From: Asterias amurensis
Lineage: Eukaryota > Echinodermata > Asteroidea > Forcipulatida > Asteriidae
DNA: 64,000 nucleotides
Direction: 5' to 3'
Assembly (NCBI RefSeq): GCF_032118995.1
Contig: NC_092667.1
Location: 4,704,931 to 4,768,930 of the forward strand
Shown here: piece by piece, positions 26,101-35,459 of the stretch
Position numbering within the stretch: position 1 is the stretch's first letter
How the letters are laid out: each line of letters opens with the position of its first letter
Position numbers and translations under genes: made by a program
The notes under the pieces: model-generated
What the model was told of the DNA's origin: nothing
Database searches by the model: none
The model's input: the letters and a program-made list of their open reading frames with translations, nothing else

Positions 26101-29100
26101 AAGACAAGCACACAGTGCTGAAAGTAAAACCTATTATTAGAAAGGTTTCTTTTCAAGGTAATGTGGTTCTGAAAAAGTTGTCAGCGAAAATTGCAAGCAC
26201 AATAGTGTGACAAAATATTTGTTCCCAATTAAATCATAAATGCACTCCATCGGTGTTTACCACTTTTAATTCTACTTCGAGCAGAAATGACTTTGCACTT
26301 TTCTACTCCCCATTGACCACTGACACTGTCAATCCTGTCATGCCCTTCTTTCAAATCAATCTGCCCTGCCTTTGTGTTCTGGTCTAATCATACTTACTGT
26401 TTTGTTGCTGTGTGAGCGTTGTGCACGTGCCAGGTTCTAAAGTTCCAGCCAAAACCTTCATCGCGTCTTCTGTATTAGACACTACTTCCATCTCATTCTG
26501 AATTGACTGTTGACGTAAACAACAATAACTTGATAGATTTTCATAAGGAATAATGCACATTAGTTTTACCCAAATGCCATTAAGTGGAAAGCACCGTTTA
26601 TTCATTAATTTTCCCAGAGTCCTGTGAAAAATTCACAGGCATATTACCAGGCCTGGAATTACACAGATCTCCTTTTTTCATTTCATTTCAGAAACATTTA
26701 TTTCCACATAAATAAGCACTATAGAAAATCAACGCAGTTGTTACAAGAAAACTAGTATGTGGAGGTATTACACAAGAAGCCGAAGCTATGGAATGCCTTA
26801 AAGGAGGCTGAAGTTTTCTCGAGGATTGAAGTTTTCAATAGCAAATGTCAACATCAAAAGCAAAGGAAAAAAAATCAATCAACAGTGCCATCCGGTCAAC
26901 TTACCAAAGTCTGTTCAGGTTCCGTTAGCTTTGAAAACGCGTACAGAACACCCTGCAAAAAAGTAAAAATGTAAAGGAATTTTACTTGTTGTCTATACGC
27001 CTCTCTAATAAATAATATTTATGCATGAGTACGTCACAATTCTAAACCAAAACGAGGCCATTGCACTAGAGGAGCAACCACTGCAAGTGGAGAGGAACGT
27101 GCGCCTATTGGCCTAATTTTGGGTAAGAATTATGTTGTCATGATCATTATTAATATTAGACTTAGAAAGGTGTAATATATTACTTTACTTTAGGTTTTCA
27201 GAATCTTTTGTAAATTAGCAGTATACTTTTAAGTATACTGCAACTAATACTATATAGACCTACTTCTAGAAACTATAAGGCTCCCCTGTGAGGAGCCTTT
27301 GACCCACGCGCTCCCCGACGCTTTTTTAATTTTGACTTTTTTTAGAGTTAGATCATAGGATAGATCATAGATGGTCTTGTTCTGCTTAAATAAATTGCAC
27401 AATATTGACAATATTAATTATAAAATTATATCGATAAACTAATACAAAAATAAATCATATAAGAAAAACAAATTACGACCTCGTCACAAATTTCTGAGGG
27501 CGCTGTTGAACCCACACAAAGGTGTAGGCGTTGCGTGCGCGAGTCGTACAAACTGCATAGTAACCGCCCCATATTCCTTCCCACAATGCAGTGCGTTTCT
27601 GAATCGCGATAAACCTTATTGGTTGGATAAATTGGTGGCGAAGTGCGATAAATTATCCCATACTTACTCAAGTCACTGGGTGGGGCTGTAACATCATCCT
27701 TCCCAGAAGAGAAACTTTGGAGCATGGAGCCATGCTCCCTTCATTTTATGAATCATAGTAATAGTGAGAATGTACAGAGAAAACTGCTACCCTATCTATC
27801 TGTCACGTCAAAAGCTGGCCAAACGGAGAAGTGACAGGTCAAAGGTCACGGACACAAACTTTTATGCAAATGAGAAAGTTGTATCGGCCCAAGAGGGCGC
27901 ACTTTTGAGCTGAAAATTTTGGCCAGTTTATTTTTTGTTCTTGTGGTTGGGACCGCACGTAGGCTCTATATCTGAATACTTTCTGGATCAAAAAGACCTG
28001 ACCGGGACTGGTCCCCTCAGGGCTTGACCCATTTTGGATCAGTACGAACCAAATCTTATAGTCAAACATGACACAAAGGGTCAAAAATTATACAGAATCC
28101 GAGTTAAACCCAACTTTCCGGGTCAGATTACCTCCAGAGAAATGGATCGTGTCACATGCCACTTCTGAACGGAGAGATTTCGGACTCAAAGTGTGGACAG
28201 AACACAAATCATGAACATGACAGCTTTACAAAAACAGTCATCATCATTAATCATTACTACTGCCGTTCAATTTTGACATTCTTTTTTACTCTCGCGATTG
28301 TATCTGAAGTAAACTATAGCCACCCATCCCCCCGGCCCCCCACCCCGACTTACCGTAGCGATGCTATCCGTCACGTTCTTCGACAGCTGTTCGGTGGGCA
28401 GATCCGCAATGTTCGTAATAAAGTCTTCCAGGGCGGACTTCTCGTCGGCTGTTAGCTTCTCAGGAGCCTCGTCATCAAAACTGTCATTCCTCCTAACGTT
28501 ACTGCTGCTGCTGCTGCATTCGAGGGCAGCCTGAATGGAATATAGTGCAGTTTTAAAGGCAGTGGACACTAATGGTAATTACTCAAAATAATAATCATCA
28601 CAAAACCTTTCTTTATTACCAGTAATGGGGGAAAGGTTGATAGTATAAAACATTGTGAGAAACAGCTAATTTTCCACGAATTTGATTTCGAGACCTCAAG
28701 TTTAGAATTTGAGGTCTCGAAATCAAGCATCAGAAAGCACACAACTTTGTTTTATCTCGCAACTTCTACAACCGATTGAGCTCAAATTTTCACAGGTTTG
28801 TTATTTTATGCATATGTTGAGATACACCAAGTAAGAAGACTGGTCTTTGACAATTACCAATAGTGTCCACTGTCTTTAAAGGCACAACACCTTTGGTAGT
28901 AATTGTCAAAGACCAGTGTTGGTGTACCCCAACATATAAATGCATAAAATAACAATAATATCTGAACATATTATTTTGACTCAATAAGTCATCGAAGAAA
29001 CACCCTTGTTGCTCCCATGTTGTTTGCTTTCAGGCCTAAAGTCTTTTTTCAGTGAGCAATTACCCCTTTCTTGAAGGGGGGGGGGGGGTCGGCAAGTCTA

Positions 29101-32100
29101 GAGTCATTTAAAGGAGTTAAGGACTGGGGCCGAGGAAAAAACTTATAAACATCACCATATAACTAAATGTTTTTGGCGTATTATTGATTTTCACAACACC
29201 CCCTTTCTTTAGTAAAACAGTTTTATAAAAATTAACTCTCATAAAGGGAAAGCTTGGGAAAGGTCTGGTCATGTTTTTACCCCATCCTGTCCCTCGAGTT
29301 TGCTGAACAATGATTAGTTTTCAAAACTCTTGCTGATACGCTATTTACGTATTTATTTATCTTCATTTTCGTTGATATTGTCAATTTTTTGTCATTGAAT
29401 ATGGCATGTCATGTTCAGAAGTAGTAATGTTCGAAATGGGGGAACAATAATTGCTGCTTCTCAAGGCGGGTACCGGGAATTTTATTGAGATTATTTTTTA
29501 TAACAATAAATGAACAATGTGTTCACTATTAATATCCTCTTTCAGAGTTGACTTGTTAGTCGTAATGATGATGAAACTAATTAGCTTTAGTGATTTTCTT
29601 TCAAACACCATGATCATGTCAAAGACTAACGACTTTTTTAGCATGCAATTAATCAGTATGAGCGAGCACTGATGCGTAGTACAAACGTTACGAAACAATT
29701 TCGTTCATCCTTTCAAAAAAAATTAATCATTATAAATATTATTACCAGAAGCCGTTAACGAGAGACACTTCTTTATCCCAGTTATTTATCACTTCTGAAC
29801 CTAATATTCAATGACATCATTAACGAAAAGGATGACACATAAAAATAATAACAAGCCTTGGTAACCGAGGCTTGTTATTATTTTTACGCATCATCCTTTT
29901 CGTTAATTGAACTTGGTTACCTTTTGAAATTTGAACCAAGATTCGAGTAATTAAAATGACAGAGTCTCGAATATTGATCAAACTTGAGCAAACTCGAGTG
30001 GTTCGGATGGGGTTAAACATAATCAAACCATGAAGTTGTTCGGACCATGATTGAAGTAAGCATTAGATAGACTAATGTTCACGTCCAATGATGAGAGAAG
30101 GAGCAAAGAGCTTCATTAACAAAAAAATCACATCACCGTCACACTAAATCCAACATACCTCAAAAGTATCCACTTGTCCCCCGCAGAAATTCGGTGGAGC
30201 TGCTGTTGGCAATTCAGTGGTGGTTGACTCGACTTGGGGCGTATGTTGCAAAGGGGCAGTTGATTGGTCAGTTGAAGGTTGATGATCAAATGGGTTGGTA
30301 GTGGTTAACGGTTCAACAGTTGTGGTTGGATGTTGATACATCGTCGTTGATTGGTCACTTGTAGATTGATGATCAAATGGGTTTCTAGTGGTTAACGGTT
30401 CAACAGTTGTTGTTGGATATTGATACATGGTCGTTGATTGGTCACTTGTGGATTGAAGATCAAATGGGTTGGTAGTGGTTAACGGTTCAACAGTTGTGGT
30501 TGTAGATTGATACATCGTCGTTGATTGGTCACTTGTAGATTGATGATCAAATGGGTTGGTAGTGGTTAACGGTTCAACAGTTGTGGTTGTAGATTGATAC
30601 ATCGTCGTTGATTGGTCACTTGTAGATTGATGATCAAATGGGTTGGTAGTGGTTAACGGTTCAACAGTTGTGGTTGTAGATTGATACGTGGTCGTTGATT
30701 GGTCACTTGTGGATTGAGGATCAAATGGGTGGGTAGTGGTTAACGGTTCAACAGTTGTGGTTGTAGATTGATACGTGGTTGTTGATTGGTCACTTGTGGA
30801 TTGAGGATCAAATGGATGGGTAGTGGCTAACGGTTCAACAGTTGTGGTTGTAGATTGATACGTGGTTGTTGATTGGTCACTTGTGGATTGATGATCAAAT
30901 GGGTGGGTAGTGGTTAACGGTTCAACAGTTGTGGTTGTAGATTGATACGTGGTTGTTGATTGGTCACTTGTGGATTGATGATCAAATGGGTGGGTAGTGG
31001 TTAACGGTTCAACAGTTGTGGTTGTAGATTGATACGTGGTTGTTGATTGGTCACTTGTGGATTGAGGATCAAATGGGTGGGTAGTGGTTAACGGTTCAAC
31101 AGTTGTGGGTGTAGATTGATACGTGGTCGTTGATTGGTCACTTGTGGATTGAGGATCAAATGGGTTGGTAGTGGTTAACGGTTCAACAGTTGTGGTTGGA
31201 TATTGATACGTGGTCGTTGATTGGTCAGTTGAAGGTTGATGATCAAATGGGTTTCTAGTGGTTAACGGTTCAACAGTTGTGGTTGGATATTGATACGTGG
31301 TCGCTGATTGGTCACTTGTAGATTGATGATCAAATGGGTTTCTAGTGGTTAACGGTTCAACAGTTGTGGTTGGATATTGATACGTGGTCGTTGATTGGTC
31401 ACTTGTGGATTGAGGATCAAATGGGTGGGTAGTGGTTAACGGTTCAACAGTTGTGGTTGTAGATTGGTAAGTGGTTGTTGATTGGTCACTTGTGGATTGA
31501 GGATCAAATGGGTGGGTAGTGGTTAACGGTTCAACAGTTGTGGTTGTAGATTGATAAGTGGTTGTTGATTGGTCACTTGTGGATTGAGGATCAAATGGAT
31601 GGGTAGTGGTTAACGGTTCAACAGTTGTGGTTGTAGATTGATACATGGTCGTTGATTGGTCACTTGTAGATTGGTTGTCAGTAGTTGCATTTGGGTTGGC
31701 AGTACCTGCATTTGGGTTGCCAGTACCTGCATTTGGGGTTGGCAGTGGTTAAAATGGTCAGTTGCGTTTGGGTTGGTAGTGGTCAACTAGTCAGTTGCAT
31801 TTGAACTGCAGTGGTTAATGGGTCAGTTGCATTTGGGTTGATAGTGGTCAACTGGTCAGTTGCATTTGGGTTGGCAGTGAGTTGGGCTGGTATGAATTGA
31901 TTTGCTAGCTGAAGTTTGGTATCGGTAGGTTGAGGTTATTGATTCGGTAAAAATGGTTCGAACGGAAACGACAACCATAGACAGAAACTTAAGTCTAGTC
32001 CTAAGTTAGGTCAAGCATGGGTCGAGTAACTCGTCCTAACTCATGATAAGACTTGAATCCACCCCTGGTTCATTCTTTGCGCGAAAACAAAAGACAAGCG

Positions 32101-33095
32101 ACTTGGGTTCACCCACCCCAATTAGATGTTGCAAGACTTATGCAGAAGTAATGAGAGGCGCTGTTTGTCAACTATGGTGACGCAATAAAATTCTCTTTGC
32201 TTTAGCGTGAAATCACGAACCGGGCTTTACGCGACCTAGCATTTTGACGCCAATCACAAAACAAAAGAAATAGCAGTTGTTGAATAAAACAAATATAAAA
32301 ATAATAGTAATAATAACATTTTTATACAGTGCTTTATACACTGCGTCTCAAAGTGCTTCTAACATGATTACCCTTGATCACTGGACCTTTTCATTCCTTA
32401 AACCATGAGCTCCAAGTAGTTCTTGAAAGCTCACCTTTTGAAGTAGTACAGTACCATTTTAACTAAAACGACCAATACAAAATATAGACGTAGATAAGTT
32501 CTGTGTATCATTTTTGTTGACAACTGCACTGTCAAACAGTATAGTCTTGAACAAAATAGTAATGATAATATTCAGACAATAAACTTAGTTTTCTGAGAGA
32601 AAAATAAACTTCATTATGGCATATTTAACTTACATGTGATTATGATCGTGCCCAAGAGAACTACCTGTTTAAGATAAAAAAAACAAAATGAGAAATACTA
32701 AATAGATTATAGCAAGTTCTTTTGTACCGTCGTTTATGCATCAAAGGTTTGATCGAGTCAAAAACCTCAAACAGAAAGCAAACATCGAAAGTGGTCAAAA
32801 ATTAAGCTGTATAAAAAGAATGCTTTGCCGCATTCGATAAATCGATGAAACAAACGTAAACTTATAATTGACAATGGGAGTCAAACGTAAAGGTGGAATA
32901 AAAACGATTGTGAATATTTGACAGGGTTCGAGATAGGCTAAGGGGGTTAAAGTAATTTTGATTCGATTAACACGATTTTTTTTACAAACGTGAATGGTAG
33001 AAAAAACAATTGTTTTTAAAAGTGAGAGATAAATAAAATAACAAATTGAAATCATCAAACTTACCAACGCCGTGAGCCGAAGCATCATGTATCAA
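14114..33095 (-). CDS. Adhesion GPCR copy A (mucin stalk, GAIN/GPS, 7TM), ADGRD-like
   Basis: Exons in gene order: (33095-33065), 31726-30159 (stalk), 28530-28354, 26952-26905, 26506-26398, 26057-25926, 25302-25233, 24599-24479, 23963-23869, 23150-23045, 22118-22000, 21485-21377, 20667-20447, 20021-19961, 18892-18807, 18207-18051, 17262-17200, 16309-16183, 15482-15402, 15072-14960, 14539-14447, 14188-14114. From the GAIN exon on, phase is continuous for 720 residues. The GPS has CAFWNEINETW and KCDCNHSTNFGILM, with the expected cleavage at HS/T. TM3 reads SVFGWMLVEGVHLYMKVVKV, TM6 GMTWLFGLL, and the TM7-tail junction FNSEVRAAF. Adhesion GPCRs self-cleave at the GPS and signal through a tethered agonist (family knowledge). 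The ADGRD-like assignment rests on remembered motif similarity. The 5' end, signal peptide and promoter are not identified. The 5' part of the stalk exon is decayed, so functionality is uncertain. Confidence 0.85.
14722..14800 (+). repeat. tRNA-like pol III unit (SINE head or tRNA pseudogene)
   Basis: A-box-like TAGCCCAGTTGGTAGAGC and a perfect B-box core GGTTCAAGTCC. A seven-base acceptor helix GGCTGGA / TCCAGTC can form, but the anticodon and T stems pair poorly. The duplicated counterpart is at 36022-36095. It is probably a tRNA-derived repeat rather than a working tRNA. Confidence 0.5.
14960..15072 (-). repeat. 12-residue tail repeat in copy A (EPVATPEPIESN)
   Basis: A coding minisatellite in a cytoplasmic-tail exon, with three partial to full 36-bp units (VATPEPIESNEP, VATLEPIESNEP, VTTPEPIEQ). 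The same exon in copy B carries four to five units. It is acidic and Pro-rich and likely disordered. Confidence 0.8.
15073..15098. repeat. AAT microsatellite
   Basis: About seven AAT/TAA units immediately upstream of the tail-repeat exon acceptor. The same tract is found at 36935-36957 in block B. Confidence 0.8.
15570..15745. repeat. Truncated TGTCCGCC foldback element, copy in block A
   Basis: It carries several units of tgcaattgtgtccgccc and tgcatatgcagttgtgtccg. It matches the left half of 37425-37905 and ends where the other two copies continue. The right half is deleted in block A. Confidence 0.7.
17045..17115 (+). repeat. tRNA-like SINE fragment
   Basis: ggtctagttggtaagacact followed by gggttcgaa, an A/B-box arrangement. 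Related copies lie at 21160-21300, 39530-39600 and, inverted, 48765-48870. Confidence 0.5.
17875..18020. repeat. MITE family 2 copy (block A)
   Basis: Ends in aaacagcttgatgcaaattgggccctg, with the internal segment gttgtgactggtgctccact. The duplicated counterpart is at 40300-40440. Confidence 0.6.
18490..18655. repeat. MITE family 2 copy (block A, second)
   Basis: It starts gcccaatttcataaagctgt and ends ctttatgaaattgggccctg, a clear terminal inverted repeat. The counterpart is at 40925-41085. Confidence 0.7.
19445..19910. repeat. ~105-bp tandem satellite in copy A intron
   Basis: About four to five units, each with gctgaaacagggttaccccc, cacagtctataaggatgtag and a catccactaggagcc segment. It ends in agcagaatgcactacc, the same tail as the SINE-like unit at 36190-36540. 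Block B has fewer units (41660-41955). Confidence 0.8.
21155..21310 (+). repeat. tRNA-like SINE fragment
   Basis: gtctagttggtaagacactg and a degenerate B-box region (gggggcgaatcccaccc), followed by a tail with cacatcggtgtatgggtaa. Confidence 0.5.
22185..22345. repeat. Foldback element unique to block A
   Basis: The arms tcgcaaatactgaggtgcgc ... aggtgcattgtgg and ccacaatgcacct ... gtatttgcga are inverted. The corresponding site in block B (about 43800-43835) lacks it. A diverged relative lies at 62180-62300. Confidence 0.65.
23345..23712. repeat. MITE family 1b copy
   Basis: The ends aaagccattggaccctttcg and gaaagtgtataatggcttt are inverted. Internal tctcgtcaacgagaattacg and gcgaaacgcgcgaaaac are present. 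The close relative at 51030-51275 shares the first half. Confidence 0.6.
25018..25150. repeat. MITE family 2 copy (block A, third)
   Basis: tttcattgagcttcttaagc and ctaagcataacaaaattatg, ending in ctgctaagcagaaa. The counterpart is at 46535-46690. Confidence 0.55.
25493..25882. repeat. MITE family 1 copy in copy A intron
   Basis: It runs from aaagacactggacactattg to caatagtgtccactgccttt with near-palindromic internal structure. It is absent from the matching interval of block B. Confidence 0.75.
28555..28882. repeat. MITE family 1 copy in copy A intron
   Basis: It runs from aaaggcagtggacactaatg to caatagtgtccactgtcttt, with the internal inverted pair tttcgagacctcaagtttag / aatttgaggtctcgaaat. 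A second partial copy follows at about 28880-29040. Confidence 0.75.
29818..29908. repeat. Near-perfect hairpin, about 40-bp arms
   Basis: The arms ttaacgaaaaggatga ... aataataacaagcct and aggcttgttattattttt ... tcatccttttcgttaa flank a loop of about nine bases. Block B carries only a degenerate single arm at about 52485. Confidence 0.85.
30159..31726 (-). repeat. Mucin-like stalk exon of copy A: sixteen 29-residue repeats
   Basis: Coding tandem array with an 87-bp unit, close to YQSTTTTVEPLTTT + H/N-PFD-PQSTSDQSTT. It is very rich in Thr/Ser/Pro, the composition of O-glycosylated stalks. It ends AAPPNFCGGQVDTFE before a clean donor. Upstream of about 31726 are remnants of the 21-bp NATT-type units seen in copy B, interrupted by frameshifts and stops. 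In A the acceptor used by B is missing. A cryptic CAG/GT at 31727-31726 keeps the same phase. Confidence 0.85.
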
Positions 33096-33344
33096 CTGAA
33101 GAAAGATAAAAGGGTCCAAAACTTGATCAAAATTGGTTTTTATATTCCAGATTTCTTTCGCAAAAGAAACAAAAATACCTGTAGCATCGTCATTAAAAAG
33201 TACAACCTCATCGTGTTTGTAAAAAGAGCTCATAAAATCACTTAGCGAGCTGTGGGCAGATCTGAAGCTATTCGTCACGGTGCACAGCCCTTGCGGTGAC
33301 AAAGACAGATGGCAATAGTAAAACCGTTTAAGGGCAAATGACAC
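33065..33344 (-). CDS. Possible N-terminal exon(s) of receptor copy A
   Basis: The 31-nt segment 33095-33065 (LIHDASAHGVG) has a strong acceptor and a GTAAGT donor, and its phase fits the stalk exon. It is conserved at 57729-57699 in block B (LIHDDSTHGAG). In A the frame stays open upstream to 33344 with plausible protein (DEVVLFNDDATGIFVSFAKE), so the exon could be longer or the gene could start here. No signal peptide is evident. In B the upstream part is shifted by a one-base difference. Confidence 0.4.
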
Positions 33345-35459
33345 GTTTTGTAATTACTCAAAATATTAGCACAAACACTTACTTGGCTAACGAGCAACCA
33401 AGAGCTTTGATGATAGTATAAAAACATGGTGAGAAAGACTCCCTATTATCATAATTTAACCTAAATATGTTTTTTTGGAGGAAGTCCGAGTATAATCATT
33501 TATTGTTTTAAGTGCACCATACTGTACACAGTGCCAATTAAAAGTTAAAACTTAAAACTGAACTCCCCCTGAAGTAAATTAGTTTTTGAGAAAGAGGCAA
33601 TTTCTCAACAATTATTTTGAGTCTGAGAAAGACTTCCGACCTGATGAAGACTTTCTCGGCCATCTTAAAGCAAACAAGTTTGTGCAGCAAGTGTGTGTTT
33701 CTTCAACGTTATTTTCTTGCAACTTCGATGACCATTGAGCCAGAATTTTCAGATTTGTTATTTTATGCATTAATTATTTTGCTTGGGATACACCAAGTGC
33801 GAATACTGTCTCTTACAATATTACCTAACGTGTCTTATCTCGAGTTAGAACAAATTACTCGTCCTTACTGAGGACTATAGTCATACGTTTTAATATCTCC
33901 TAGGACTAGTCCTAAGTTAGGACTAGACTCTTTGTGAAATCGACCCGTGACTTTAAAGGCAGTGGACACTATTGGTAACTACTCAAAATAATTTTAAGCA
34001 TAAACCTTACTTGGTAATGAGTAATGGGGAGAGGTTGGTAGTATAAAACATTGTGAGAAAGGGCTCCCTCTGAAGTGAAGTAGTTTTCGAAAAAGAAGTA
34101 TTTTTCCACGAATTTGATTTCGAGACCTCAGATTTAGAATTTGAGGTCTCAAAATCAAGCATTATGAAAGCACACAACTTCATGTGACAAGGGCGTTTTT
34201 TCTTTCATTATTATCTCGCAACTTCGACGACCAATCAAGCTCAAATTTTCACAGGTTTATTATTTTATGCATATGTTGAGATACACCAGGTGAGAAGACT
34301 GGTCTTTAATGATTACCAATAGTGTCCAGTGTCTTTAATACTGAAAGTATTTAACATAGTTTGAAGATTTAATTTTTTTAAACTGTTGAAGAAACACTTT
34401 AGAGGAGTCTATTACTTAAAAATTCTGTATATATAACAAGAAAGGCAAACAACTTTTTCTAGAGGATTGGCAATCATAACAACTTTATTTTTATTAAGAT
34501 TTTGTCATGAAACTGAGCAACCCCTGCCATAATAAAACAAATAATATTTTAGGTAGTCGGGCTCTTGTGTGGGTGACGTGATTCTTCACCAGTATTTCCA
34601 TGGCTCAACTTTATTTTTCGGCAAAGGTCTCTGCAGAAAAAAAAAATAACACAAATGAAAAGACATGTCTCATTGTTAACATTAGTTTTTGGCAAAATAC
34701 AAGACAAAACCAGGGGATCTGCGGGCTGAATTGTTTCTTTCCCCGTCTTTCACCTCTGTGGACCCCCTGTTCCAATCCCACCCCAGACCAGTGCCTTGCA
34801 CGTGGATTTGGTTCTTAGTCTCTGCCTGATTGCGTGGGTTTTCCCCCATTGGGGTTTTCCTCTCACGTCTTAACCATTTAGCCACTGGACCGCCCAGCCA
34901 CCTATCGATATACTGTACGTGGTAGGAGGAAACCTTGCTAGCTTGTGTTTGTAGAAAAAAAGGAACGTCAAAAGAATCTTCGATAGTCATTATTAAGCTA
35001 ATGAAGCTAATGATGATGAAATTATTTAGCTCTTACCCCAACAAAACGCTCATCAGTAAACACAAAGGAAACTGTATTTATTCATCATTCATGATAATAT
35101 TGTCGAAAACTCACGCCTTCGCATTTAATCAGTATATAGTTGAGTCAGATAAAAGCCTTGAAAAGCTATTGTGTCCGTTTTATCTTTACAAACAAATTTT
35201 CGCCATAAAAATTACCGTAGCCGTTTAACGAGAGACATTTATTGTTCTCATGCGAACTTGTACTTTTATACAAATATCAAGGTTCAAATTGTGCATAAAA
35301 TTTAAGCTGTGGCTATCTTTTAAAATTTGAACTACGATTCCAGTAATTAACTGCAAGAATCTTGAAATATTAGTTTTCAGCAAACTCGGGCGGTGCAGGG
35401 ACTACAGGGTTAAACAGATAATTCCTTCTTGTCTCCTATTCATCCTGTTATTGTCGTAA
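33096..35459. other. Interval between receptor copies A and B
   Basis: No complete gene is seen apart from the possible N-terminal exon of copy A up to about 33344. It holds diverged MITE family 1 (33340-33790), a family 3 MITE (33835-33950), the duplication junction MITE (33953-34345) and a SINE-like stretch around 34740-34910. The promoter of copy A should be here or just upstream of 33344, but cannot be recognised. Confidence 0.45.
33953..34345. repeat. MITE family 1 at the A/B duplication junction
   Basis: It runs from aaaggcagtggacactattg to caatagtgtccagtgtcttt. It marks both the end of block A and the start of block B, so it may be the recombination site. Confidence 0.75.

Larger units (their letters stand above)
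13083..33952. other. Segmental duplication block A
   Basis: Colinear with 33953-58413. Introns, exons, and the flanking motif tattttaggtagtcgggctc (13638 and 34549) match in order. The two blocks share the receptor exons one for one. Differences are insertions of satellites, foldbacks and the AAAC array. Both block edges are MITE family 1 sequence. Confidence 0.8.
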
